DNA of 64,000 nt. Source: DSOI01 sp041394885. Lineage in GTDB: Bacteria > Acidobacteriota > Terriglobia > Bryobacterales > Bryobacteraceae. Position 1 is the stretch's first letter. Each line of letters opens with the position of its first letter. Position numbers and translations under genes: made by a program. The notes under the pieces are model-generated. The model was not told where the DNA came from and ran no database searches. It saw only the letters and a list, made by a program, of their open reading frames with translations. Below, one piece after another: positions 25,140 through 34,113 of the stretch. The stretch is taken from the NCBI GenBank assembly GCA_041394885.1, contig JAWKHI010000034.1, positions 12,917-76,916 of the forward strand, written 5' to 3'.

Positions 25140-28100
25140 TCAGCCGGACCGGAGAGATTCGACCAGCGGCAACCGCAGCGCCAATCGCGTGGCGACTGCC
25201 GTGGCGATGAGGCCGGTTGCGAGCACGGCCAGCAGCAGGCAGCCCATGGAGACAGCCGAAAACCGGACGCCGCGTGAAGCGAGCACGGGGGCGATGGCCA
25301 AGGCTGCCGTTCCTGCGCCAATGGCAAGGCTCACGGCAAGCAGTGCCAGGTTCTCGGTCAACACCAAGCGCGAGAGATCGGCGCGCGAATAGCCGACCGC
25401 CGCAAGCAGCCCGAACTCGCGCCGCCGCTCATACACGTTGCGGAACAAAATCGCCGCGAGTCCGATCGTTCCGAGCAGAAGGCCGAGCGCCCCGAGGCTC
25501 TGGAACGTGGATAGGTACGTGTTTTCGACACGGTGAAAAGCCGCCAGCCGGTCCGCCGTGGCAGTGACATCGAGGCCATGATCGGCCAGCGCGCTCTCGA
25601 TCGCCGCCACCGTTTCCTTGCGGCCCACCTCAGGCGCTTCGATCAGAAACACGCGGAAACCTTGTTGCCGCGGAAACGCCCGGATGAAACTGCGTTCAGC
25701 GATCAGGATCTCACTCTGAAAAATGCTGTCACTGAGCGCGGCGACAAAGCGCAAGCGCTGCCCGCCCGGTAGCAGCAACTCATCTCCGATGCTCTTGTGA
25801 AGAACGTACTGCATGGAGTTCGCATCCGCAACAGCCGGAATCGCGCCGTCGGCGGCGTCGGCTTCCAGATCCTTCCACGATCCGGCCGCGAAGGAGAAAC
25901 GCCCCTCTTTCATCAACGAGTCCGGCAGGCCGAGGATGCGCGGATTCTGCGGTTGATACAGATTGAGGCAACTGGCGTCGTCTCCGGGCCGCAGTCGCAG
26001 CGGCACGAATCGCAGCCCGGGTGTTTCCGGCAGGTTGAGATCGGCGCGCTCCGAATTCGGGTTCAGATAAATGGGCCGCACGGATTCGCCAATCAAGGGA
26101 AACCCACCGGCGCCGGAATGCCGATCGGATTGCAGCGCGTGGGGATCCCTTCGAAAGGCTTCCACCGACACGATCAAAAACGTGGCGGAAGCGATGAGAG
26201 CGGCCGACAGAACCGTCCTTCCGGGCCGATGCGAGAGATTGCGCAGCGCCAAGCCGGCGCGGGACCGAACCAGTCTGGAGGTGGCGGTCTGCAACCGGGC
26301 GCGCAAGAGGGCGAGCGCGGCAACCAGGGCCAGCATGCCTCCTCCGAAAAATCCGCCCGCGGCGGGAATCGCGCCCGCTCCCCCCGCGGCAAGTAGTCCG
26401 GCAGCGGCCAGACCGGCTCCAATGGCCACCCATCGGGCGCGCGACTTGGAGGAAGCGACGCCGTGCGCCGCCGCACCGGCCAGCAGAGATCGGGGTGACC
26501 AGTCCCGGATACCGCGCAGCGTCAGCAAAATGGCCAGCATCGCGGCTAGAACGCCACCCATCACACCGGCCGCCAGCGGACCCGGCGATACCGTCAACGA
26601 CAACGCCGATGTCCCTACCGCACCGGACCACCATGTGCCAAGCCCATAGAGAATGGTCCATGCATAAGCGACGGCGCCAAGCGCGCCCACCAGCGCACCC
26701 GACAGGGCCAGCACCATGCCCTCGCTCAAGAAGAGCTTGCGGATCCGGGACGCGTCGAAGCCAACCGAACGCAGCAGCCCGATTTCCGAATACCGCTGTT
26801 CGATGCCGAGCCGGAAAAACAGCGCCGCCAGCAGAAGAGCGGAAACCATGAGAAAGAAACTGAAGTAGCTGAAGTACTCCCCGAAATCGGTTGCGCCGCG
26901 CGCGGCTTCTTCGTTCCTGGCCCGAAGCGGAATCACGGCCAAGCCGTTCTCTTCCGGCTTCACGACCGCACGCAGCCGCTGGCGGAACTCGGTGGCGGCC
27001 TTGTTCAGCGCCTCTTCGTCGTCCTGATCCTCGGGCGGCTCCATGCGCAAAGCCGTCACCTTGCCCCATCGCGATTGCCAAAGCCGCTGTCCGCGATCGA
27101 TGCGAATCCAGGCTTTCGGAGTAGTTTTGTAGCGATCCCAGTATTCTTCGTCGCGGTCATGAATGCGGCTGAGGTCCACCGGAAAAGGCGGATCCCAATC
27201 GGAAACGTTTTCGGCGTCGGTGATGCCGGGATACTCGGGCGAAAGGTCGCGATCGGCAGCCAGTCCTTCGATGGGAACGACACCGCCGGCGGTGAACTGC
27301 GCTTTCTCGGTGGTTAACCGGCCGTCGGCGTGCCAGTAGAGATACTCCATCGTCACGGGCGTTCCTTCGCGCGGGTTCAAGTCGCGCGCGGCCCATTCGT
27401 TGAAGACGATCGTGGCATCGGTGGCCGTATCCTTGAAGCGCTCGTCGAGTTCGGCCAGGTCAATCGCAGCCACAAGGGAATAGGCGATCTCACGGTCGCC
27501 GGCGCGCAGCGTCGTAGCCATGTAGGTGAGCACGGGCGTAACTCTCAGGCCGAGCCCGCCGGCCACCGAACGCGCCGCATCCGCCAGCGCATCCGGGATG
27601 ATGCCGCTCGCGGTCTCGAACTGGATGACGCCGGCTTCGTCGAGTGCTTTGATCCGTAAGCCAAGGTCTTCGATGGTCCAGGCGCTATCAAGGATCTGTT
27701 CCACGGGTGCGGCTGTAGTGCCAGTGAGGATGGTGTTGACGCGGCCGGATGCTCCGATCTCGCTCTGGAGCCTGTCGAGCGGGACGAAGATGGCGCGCAC
27801 CGAACCCTGGGTGGGCCGCAGGGAAAACTCGCCCAGTTCACTCGACGCGAGCACGCTCTTCGCGTTGAAACGGATCGTCGGAGCGGCATCGTCCTTGCGT
27901 CCGAACAGGGACTCGGCCGGAATGTCGGTGGGCTTTTCCAGACGCAACAGAATCGTGTCGCCGGCCGCCGCTCCCAGTTCCGCGGCAAGCGGCGCACTCA
28001 GTGCGATGTCGCGGTTCGCGATTCCCGGGGACGCCTTTCCGTGGAATTTCCAGAACCGGGAGTCGACGCCGTACACCATCACTCCCGAAGCGCGGCGGCC

Positions 28101-28379
28101 GCTGTTCTGGTGGGTGACGATGCCTTCGAGCACGATCATCGGGCAAGCGTCGCCGAATGCGCCGGCCAACTGCTCACGGAACAAATTCGTGGCTGTCAGC
28201 AGGGACTGCGTGTTTCCGATGCGCTCAACGGCAATGCGCCGCAGGCTGGACCGCACGGAGTCACCGACGAGGAAGGCCCCCGCCAGTACGGCCACGGCCG
28301 TGGCCACGCCCGCCACAACCGCCAGGTTCGTGCGGCGATAGTAGGCCAGCCCGCGCCGAATCAAGGTGGCGGTGGTCAT
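25140..28379 (-). CDS. Large FtsX-type ABC transporter permease (duplicated architecture)
   Basis: A 1079-residue permease. An N-terminal helix (about 21-44, LAVVAGVATAVAVLAGAFLVG) precedes a large extracytoplasmic domain. FtsX-type helix bundles lie around residues 520-660 (SALLLAALFFRLGIEQRYSEIGLLRSVGF region) and at the C terminus (about 950-1070, with ERRREFGLLAAVGYSRADLSRLVL), separated by more helices and a second external domain. This is the two-FtsX layout of the YbbP/SalY group, more than twice the size of the MacB-type permease at 4247. Start ATG 28379 begins MTTATLIRRGLAYY; the longer frame to 28481 overlaps the ATPase gene. It pairs with the ATPase 28 bases upstream. Confidence 0.88.
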   Translation of the reverse strand: MTTATLIRRGLAYYRRTNLAVVAGVATAVAVLAGAFLVGDSVRSSLRRIAVERIGNTQSLLTATNLFREQLAGAFGDACPMIVLEGIVTHQNSGRRASGVMVYGVDSRFWKFHGKASPGIANRDIALSAPLAAELGAAAGDTILLRLEKPTDIPAESLFGRKDDAAPTIRFNAKSVLASSELGEFSLRPTQGSVRAIFVPLDRLQSEIGASGRVNTILTGTTAAPVEQILDSAWTIEDLGLRIKALDEAGVIQFETASGIIPDALADAARSVAGGLGLRVTPVLTYMATTLRAGDREIAYSLVAAIDLAELDERFKDTATDATIVFNEWAARDLNPREGTPVTMEYLYWHADGRLTTEKAQFTAGGVVPIEGLAADRDLSPEYPGITDAENVSDWDPPFPVDLSRIHDRDEEYWDRYKTTPKAWIRIDRGQRLWQSRWGKVTALRMEPPEDQDDEEALNKAATEFRQRLRAVVKPEENGLAVIPLRARNEEAARGATDFGEYFSYFSFFLMVSALLLAALFFRLGIEQRYSEIGLLRSVGFDASRIRKLFLSEGMVLALSGALVGALGAVAYAWTILYGLGTWWSGAVGTSALSLTVSPGPLAAGVMGGVLAAMLAILLTLRGIRDWSPRSLLAGAAAHGVASSKSRARWVAIGAGLAAAGLLAAGGAGAIPAAGGFFGGGMLALVAALALLRARLQTATSRLVRSRAGLALRNLSHRPGRTVLSAALIASATFLIVSVEAFRRDPHALQSDRHSGAGGFPLIGESVRPIYLNPNSERADLNLPETPGLRFVPLRLRPGDDASCLNLYQPQNPRILGLPDSLMKEGRFSFAAGSWKDLEADAADGAIPAVADANSMQYVLHKSIGDELLLPGGQRLRFVAALSDSIFQSEILIAERSFIRAFPRQQGFRVFLIEAPEVGRKETVAAIESALADHGLDVTATADRLAAFHRVENTYLSTFQSLGALGLLLGTIGLAAILFRNVYERRREFGLLAAVGYSRADLSRLVLTENLALLAVSLAIGAGTAALAIAPVLASRGVRFSAVSMGCLLLAVLATGLIATAVATRLALRLPLVESLRSG

Positions 28380-28407
28380 ACCGTGCGTCTCACACGGCGA
28401 ACTCGTC

Positions 28408-29082
28408 TCATGAGCCGAGCCCCATGAGACGCCCGGCGTTGAGTTCGTACCGGCGTTCCGCCTTCCCGGCCAGCGCCTCACTGTGGGTCACGATCACCAG
28501 GATCACCGATTGCTCGCGGTGCAACCCGAACAGCAGATCGGCCACCGCGCCTGCCGAGGTGCGGTCCAGGTTACCGGTCGGTTCGTCGCAGAGCATGAGC
28601 TTCGGCTCCCGGATCAGAGCACGCGCGATGGCCACTCGCTGCTTCTCGCCGCCGGAGAGTTGCGAGGGCAAGTGGGTGAGCCTGCCGCCCAGCCCCACGC
28701 GGTCAAGCAGTTTGCGGGCCCGGGCTTCGTCTTCAGCGGCATTTCCCCCACGGGCCATTGCGGGAATTAGCGCGTTCTCGAGAACGGTGCATTGCGGCAG
28801 CAAACAATGATCCTGAAAGACGAATCCGACGGCGCGGTTGCGGAAAGCCGCCAACTCCGGCTCCGGCATCGAGAACGGATCCTGCCCATCCAGACGCATG
28901 GTTCCACTGGAGGGCGGCTCCAGAGCACCGAGAATGGATAGCAGCGTGCTCTTCCCGCTGCCGGAGGGGCCCATAATCGAAAGTGAATCCCCCGGCGCGG
29001 CCCGCAGCGCAATGCCGTCGAGAATCTTCAGCGGGCCGGCCACAGTGTCGTAGTGTTTGCAAATACTGTCAAGTTCCAACAA
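28408..29082 (-). CDS. ABC transporter ATP-binding protein (LolD/YbbA type)
   Basis: A 224-residue ATPase. Walker A GPSGSGKST (38-46), Q-loop FVFQDHCLLP, signature LSGGEKQRVAIARA, Walker B LMLCDEPTGNLD and the H-loop VTHSE are intact. Two adjacent TTG codons (29082, 29079) are the only plausible starts. It is first in the operon with the large permease, S55 peptidase and propeller protein. The start is 37 bases from the divergent Pat-like gene, so the two promoters must overlap. Confidence 0.94.
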   Translation of the reverse strand: MLELDSICKHYDTVAGPLKILDGIALRAAPGDSLSIMGPSGSGKSTLLSILGALEPPSSGTMRLDGQDPFSMPEPELAAFRNRAVGFVFQDHCLLPQCTVLENALIPAMARGGNAAEDEARARKLLDRVGLGGRLTHLPSQLSGGEKQRVAIARALIREPKLMLCDEPTGNLDRTSAGAVADLLFGLHREQSVILVIVTHSEALAGKAERRYELNAGRLMGLGS

Positions 29083-29119
29083 ACCGATAGGGTAACACCG
29101 CCATCAACGCAACAATCGC

Positions 29120-31876
29120 ATGACTAGCATCAAAAAGAACACCGAAACCGCGCATGACCTGCTAAGCCGCAAAGAGAATCCGCTGGACCGCTTCTTCCGC
29201 CCGAGGAACGTCGCGCTGGTGGGGGCCTCGGAGAGTGAAGGCTCGGTCGGCCGCACTACTCTGTGGAACCTCATCAGTTCGCCGTTCGGCGGAACCGTCT
29301 TCCCGGTGAATCCAAAGCGAGCGAGTATTCTCGGGATCAAGGCGTATCCTTCGATCGCCGATGTGCCGGCGCAAGTGGATCTGGCCGTGATCGCCACCGC
29401 CGCCACATCCGTACCCACGGTGATGGAGCAATGCGTAGCCGCGGGAGTCACCAACGCCATCATCATCTCCGCGGGCTTCCAGGAACTGGGCCCGGAGGGC
29501 GAAGCGCTGCAGGCACGGGTGAAGCAGATCGCGCAGCAATCCGGCATCCGCGTGATTGGACCCAACTGCCTCGGCCTGATGTCGCCCACCACGGGACTCA
29601 ACGCCAGCTTTGCGGCCACGATGGCCAAGCCCGGTAACGTCGGCTTCATCAGCCAGAGCGGAGCGCTCTGCACGGCCGTGCTCGATTGGAGTGTGGAGGC
29701 GTCGGTGGGGTTCAGTGCGTTCGTTTCGATCGGCGCGATGGTGGACGTGGGATGGGGTGACCTAATCGACTATCTTGGCAACGATCCGCGGACGCGCAGC
29801 ATTCTCATCTACATGGAGTCTGTGGGCGACGCTCGTTCATTCCTGTCGGCCGCGCGTGAGGTGGCGCTCCGCAAGCCGATCATAGTCATCAAGGCGGGAC
29901 GCACCGCGGCGGGAGGCAAGGCCGCGGCGTCCCACACCGGCGCGATGACGGGGAGCGACGCCGTGCTCGACGCGGCCTTCCGCCGCATCGGCGTGCTGCG
30001 CGTCACCAACATCTCGGAGTTGTTCTTCATGGCGGAGGTGCTCTCGAAACAGCCGCCGCCGCAGGGCCGGCGCCTCACGATTCTCACCAACGCCGGCGGT
30101 CCGGCGGTGCTCGCCACGGACTCGCTGATTTCCGAAGGCGGCCAACTCACCGATCTGGCCCCGGAAACAATGGACGCGCTCAACGGCTTTCTACCGGCTC
30201 ATTGGAGCCGCGGCAACCCGATCGACATCCTCGGCGACGCCGGCCCGGATCGCTACGCCAAGGCCATCGAGATCGCCGCCAAGGATCCATCGAGCGACGG
30301 CCTTCTAGTGGTGCTGACGCCCCAGGCGATGACCGATGCCACCAAAACGGCCGAAGCGCTCAAGCCCTACGCGCACTATCGCGGCAAGCCGGTGCTGGCG
30401 AGTTGGATGGGCGGTCCTGAGGTGGAGTCCGGCGCGCGGATCCTCACCGCGGCGGGCATTCCCAATTTCCCATATCCGGACACGGCGGCACGCATGTTCT
30501 ACTACATGTACCGCTACACCTACAATCTGCGCGGCCTCTACGAAACACCGGCGCTGCTCGAGGAAGAAGCACCGATTGACCGCGAGAGTGTCCGCTCGCT
30601 CATTGGCCGGGCCCGCGCACAGGGCAGGACGCTGCTCACGGAAGCCGAGTCGAAACAGGTGCTGGCGGCCTATGGCATCCCCACCACCGATTGCCGCGTT
30701 GCGCCGTCTGCGGACGATGCGGTGGCCGCGGCCGAATCGATCGGCTATCCGGTGGTGCTGAAGCTGCACTCGGAAACCATCACGCACAAGACCGACGTCG
30801 GCGGCGTCCGCCTTCACCTGGCCGGCGCGGACGACGTCAGAGCCGCATTCCTCGCCATTCAGGAATCGGTCATGGCCAAAGCGGGAGCGGACCATTTTCT
30901 CGGCGTCACCGTGCAGCCGATGATCCGGCGCGCGGGCTACGAGCTGATCCTCGGATCGAGCATCGATCCGCAGTTTGGCCCCGTGCTGCTTTTCGGCGTG
31001 GGAGGTCAACTGGTGGAAGTGTTTCAGGACCGCGCATTGGCGTTGCCGCCGCTCAACACAACGCTCGCCCGCCGCATGATGGAGCAGACGCGAATCTACA
31101 AGGCGCTGCAAGGCGTGCGCGGGCAGAAGCCGGTGGACATGGCAGAACTCGAAGAGTTGCTTGTGCGATTTTCCCAACTGGTGGCCGAACAACCCTGGAT
31201 CAGCGAGATGGACATCAACCCGCTGCTGGCTTCGGGCGATGGCCTGCTGGCGCTCGACGCGCGCATCGTCCTGCACCCGCCCGGCCTGCAACTCGAGCAG
31301 GTGCCACGGCCCGCCATCCGGCCCTATCCGTTGCGGTACCGGTGGGACTTCGTCACCAAGTCCGGCGAAGCAGTGAAGATCCGCCCGATCGCGCCGGAAG
31401 ATGAGCCGCTCATCGTACGCTTTCATGAGACGCTTTCCGAGCGGACCGTATACTTCCGCTACCTGCAGGCGATCAACCTCGACCAGCGCGTCGCGCATGA
31501 ACGGATGATCCGGATCTGCTTCATTGACTACGATCGCGAAATCGCACTGGTGGCGGTGCGCGAGGATCCGGAATCGGGAGAGCAGGAGATCATGGGTGTG
31601 GGCCGGGTCCAGAAGATCGCTGGAACCACCGAGGCCGAGTTCGCGCTCATGATCGCGGATCGCTTCCACGGCCAGGGGATCGGCACCGAACTGCTTCGTC
31701 ATCTGGTTGACGTCGCCAAGCGCGAGCGCGTGCAGTACGTCATCGCCGAGATACACGGAGAAAACCGCGCGATGCAGGCCATGTGCCGCAAGCTCGGTTT
31801 CAAGATGGAACAGGAGTTCGGAGATCCCACCGTGACCGCGCGCCTGGATCTGTCAGGCGCGACGCCTCCTGCCTAA
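29120..31876 (+). CDS. ADP-forming acyl-CoA synthetase-like / GNAT acetyltransferase fusion (Pat-like)
   Basis: A 918-residue, Pat-like protein. Residues about 22-470 form the CoA-binding and succinyl-CoA ligase alpha-type domains (NVALVGASESEGSVG, IGPNCLGLMSP, FISQSGAL); His272 in SHTGAMTGSD is the position of the phospho-histidine in ADP-forming acetyl-CoA synthetases. Residues about 500-735 are the ATP-grasp beta part (GYPVVLKLHSETITHKTDVGGV). A GNAT domain follows (about 755-905, with ADRFHGQGIGTELLRHL). Enteric Pat enzymes acetylate and switch off acetyl-CoA synthetase and lack that histidine, whereas here it is kept, so synthetase activity may persist. It stands alone between the divergent ABC operon and the M28 peptidase. 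Confidence 0.92.
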   Translation: MTSIKKNTETAHDLLSRKENPLDRFFRPRNVALVGASESEGSVGRTTLWNLISSPFGGTVFPVNPKRASILGIKAYPSIADVPAQVDLAVIATAATSVPTVMEQCVAAGVTNAIIISAGFQELGPEGEALQARVKQIAQQSGIRVIGPNCLGLMSPTTGLNASFAATMAKPGNVGFISQSGALCTAVLDWSVEASVGFSAFVSIGAMVDVGWGDLIDYLGNDPRTRSILIYMESVGDARSFLSAAREVALRKPIIVIKAGRTAAGGKAAASHTGAMTGSDAVLDAAFRRIGVLRVTNISELFFMAEVLSKQPPPQGRRLTILTNAGGPAVLATDSLISEGGQLTDLAPETMDALNGFLPAHWSRGNPIDILGDAGPDRYAKAIEIAAKDPSSDGLLVVLTPQAMTDATKTAEALKPYAHYRGKPVLASWMGGPEVESGARILTAAGIPNFPYPDTAARMFYYMYRYTYNLRGLYETPALLEEEAPIDRESVRSLIGRARAQGRTLLTEAESKQVLAAYGIPTTDCRVAPSADDAVAAAESIGYPVVLKLHSETITHKTDVGGVRLHLAGADDVRAAFLAIQESVMAKAGADHFLGVTVQPMIRRAGYELILGSSIDPQFGPVLLFGVGGQLVEVFQDRALALPPLNTTLARRMMEQTRIYKALQGVRGQKPVDMAELEELLVRFSQLVAEQPWISEMDINPLLASGDGLLALDARIVLHPPGLQLEQVPRPAIRPYPLRYRWDFVTKSGEAVKIRPIAPEDEPLIVRFHETLSERTVYFRYLQAINLDQRVAHERMIRICFIDYDREIALVAVREDPESGEQEIMGVGRVQKIAGTTEAEFALMIADRFHGQGIGTELLRHLVDVAKRERVQYVIAEIHGENRAMQAMCRKLGFKMEQEFGDPTVTARLDLSGATPPA

Positions 31877-31897
31877 GAGCCGCTATTCTGTGGAGAC

Positions 31898-33301
31898 ATG
31901 CGTTACGCCGGTCTCCTCATGCTTGCCTGCAGCGCCGGCTGCGGGTTCCTCGCGGCCCAGGAAGCCCGCATCCGTGACGCTTCGGCGGCGGTCTCGGAGG
32001 GTAGCATCGCCCAAATCATGAAGGCGCTGGGCGAATTTGAGACGCGCAACGTTTTCTCGGATCAGGAGCACCCCACGCGCGGCGCCGGCGCGGCGCGGCG
32101 TTGGATTGCCGCACGGTTCCGCGAGGCGAGTCCGCGGCTGCGCGTTCGTGAGGACCGCTACCGCGTGAAGAAGCGGGGGCGCTTCTATCGCACCGCCGAT
32201 GTCGTGAACATCATTGCGGAGCTACCGGGTGTCCAGTCTCCGGAGCGGAAGATTCTCATCTCCGGCCATTACGACACCCTTCACATGATCTACAAGCCGC
32301 GCAAGGCCGGAGCCGATCCCGAGTCCGCCCGGGACCTTGATCACGCCGCCAGCGTCGCCGCCGCGGCTCCCGGAGTCAACGACGATGGCAGCGGAACCGC
32401 CGCCGTACTCGAACTGGCGCGGGTATTGAGCGCGTACGAGTGGGACAACACGCTCGTGTTCGCGGCCTTTGACGCGGAAGAGTACGGCCTCATCGGAAGC
32501 ACACTCCACGCGAACCAGGCGCGCAAAACGGGCGACCGGATCGAGGCGGTACTGAACAACGACATCATCGGCGGCGATGTGGATGGCCGCGGCCGGAACA
32601 TCGGGGATGTGGTGCGCGTATTCGCCGATGGTCCGGCGGATTCGCGTTCGCGGCAATTGTTGCGGCTGGTCCGCGACGTGGCCGCGCGCTACGGCGATGG
32701 GTTCCGGGTCGATCCGGTATTCGCCCGGGACCGCTTCGGCCGCGGCGGTGACCACACTCCGTTCCACGAACGCGGCTACGCAGCGGTACGGTTCACCACA
32801 CCGGCGGAGGACTATGCGCATCAGCACACCGCCACCGATACGTTCGACAACGCGTCGCCCGCCTACACGGCGAAGGTGGCGCGGGTGAACGCAGCCGTAG
32901 CGGCCGCCCTGGCGCTCGCACCCGATCCGCCCGTGATCACCAAGGCGCCGCCGCCGAGCGCGCAACGCAACAGCAACGCAGCCAACAAGACCTCACGGAC
33001 AGCCAACATCGCGCGCGGCGGGGATGAGGGAAAAGGCTACGACGCACGCCTGCGGTGGACGGCCAGCAAGGCCCCCGACGTAGCCGGCTACCGGGTTGTG
33101 ATGCGAGCGACGACGGCGCCGTTCTGGGAAGAAGAGTTCGATGCCGGCAACAAGACGGAATTCGTGCTGAAAGACGTCTCGATCGACGACCGGGTCTTTG
33201 GAGTGAAAGCAATCGACACGGACGGCAATGAAAGTCTAGTGGAGGCCTACGTGGTACCGCCGTGGCCGCGAACCGCAATCAAGGCCAAGCCCAGGCCCTG
33301 A
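31898..33301 (+). CDS. Secreted M28-family zinc aminopeptidase
   Basis: 467 residues with a signal peptide (1-20; a Cys at 15 leaves a lipoprotein possible). The M28 di-zinc ligands are seen in order: His124 (SGHYDT), Asp in NDDGSG (about 162), Glu194-Glu195 (DAEEYG, catalytic base and ligand), Asp222 (NNDIIGG) and His in YAHQH. A C-terminal FN3-like domain (about 375-455, LRWTASKAPDVAGYRVVMRA and DVSIDDRVFGVKAIDTDGNES) follows. It removes N-terminal residues from peptides outside the cytoplasm. It starts 21 bases after the Pat-like gene. Confidence 0.93.
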   Translation: MRYAGLLMLACSAGCGFLAAQEARIRDASAAVSEGSIAQIMKALGEFETRNVFSDQEHPTRGAGAARRWIAARFREASPRLRVREDRYRVKKRGRFYRTADVVNIIAELPGVQSPERKILISGHYDTLHMIYKPRKAGADPESARDLDHAASVAAAAPGVNDDGSGTAAVLELARVLSAYEWDNTLVFAAFDAEEYGLIGSTLHANQARKTGDRIEAVLNNDIIGGDVDGRGRNIGDVVRVFADGPADSRSRQLLRLVRDVAARYGDGFRVDPVFARDRFGRGGDHTPFHERGYAAVRFTTPAEDYAHQHTATDTFDNASPAYTAKVARVNAAVAAALALAPDPPVITKAPPPSAQRNSNAANKTSRTANIARGGDEGKGYDARLRWTASKAPDVAGYRVVMRATTAPFWEEEFDAGNKTEFVLKDVSIDDRVFGVKAIDTDGNESLVEAYVVPPWPRTAIKAKPRP

Positions 33302-33324
33302 GGCGCGTCGCATGAATTGCCGCT

Positions 33325-33981
33325 CTACTTCTTGGCTGCGTCCAGCCCATGCACGAAGTTTTGCACGGCCGTCTCGAGTTCCCTCACGCGCCGCTGCAGG
33401 TCTTCGATTTCCTGCGACTGCGGATCCGGCAGATTGCCGTGCTCGAGTTCCTCGCCTTCGGCCACGCCGTGACGCCGTACGACTTTTCCGGGGATTCCGA
33501 CCACAGTGGAATGGGGCGGCACACCGTGCACCACCACCGATCCAGCGCCGATCTTGCAGCAATCGCCCACGACGATGTTGCCCAGCACCTTGGCACCGGT
33601 TCCCACCACCACTCCATTGCCGAGCGTGGGGTGACGCTTGCCCCGCTCCTTGCCCGTCCCGCCGAGGGTGACACCCTGATAAAGGAGCACATCGTCGCCG
33701 ATTTCGGTGGTCTCTCCGATCACCACACCCATACCGTGATCGATGAAGAACCGGCGCCCGATCCGTGCGCCGGGGTGAATCTCGATGCCGGTGAGCGAAC
33801 GGCTGATTTGGGAGATCACCCGCGCGCCCAGTGTGAATCCCGCGCGATACAGGCGATGGGCCGCGCGGTGGAGCAGCACGGCGTGAAAGCCTGGGTAACA
33901 CAGCACGATCTCCAGGCGGCTCTTGGCGGCGGGGTCTTCGCGAAAGATGGTGTCGAATTGCTCGCGGATCGTGGAGAACAT
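33325..33981 (-). CDS. cysE: Serine O-acetyltransferase
   Basis: Makes O-acetylserine, the first step of cysteine synthesis. 218 residues from ATG 33981 (MFSTIREQFDTIFRED); the frame is open to 34041 but the conserved N terminus starts here. The left-handed beta-helix hexapeptides are clear: IEIHPGARIGRRFFIDHGMGVVIG, VLLYQGVTLGGTGKERGKRHP and VVVGTGAKVLGNIVVGDCCKIGAGSVV, each within the family's catalytic trimer fold (Asp-His and His in IDHG and KRHP). A helical tail of about 35 residues (QEIEDLQRRVRELETAVQNF) extends the C terminus. No cysK is adjacent. Confidence 0.94.
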   Translation of the reverse strand: MFSTIREQFDTIFREDPAAKSRLEIVLCYPGFHAVLLHRAAHRLYRAGFTLGARVISQISRSLTGIEIHPGARIGRRFFIDHGMGVVIGETTEIGDDVLLYQGVTLGGTGKERGKRHPTLGNGVVVGTGAKVLGNIVVGDCCKIGAGSVVVHGVPPHSTVVGIPGKVVRRHGVAEGEELEHGNLPDPQSQEIEDLQRRVRELETAVQNFVHGLDAAKK

Positions 33982-34113
33982 GCGTGTTGGCAGACCTGCA
34001 GTAAAGTAACTTCTATTATCGTTCAATGACGGCGGAGACAAGACCTACGCATGTTATGATGACGAAAGACGGAAAGAAGATTCCGTCCATCCCTTCTCGT
34101 TTCAACCCACAGC

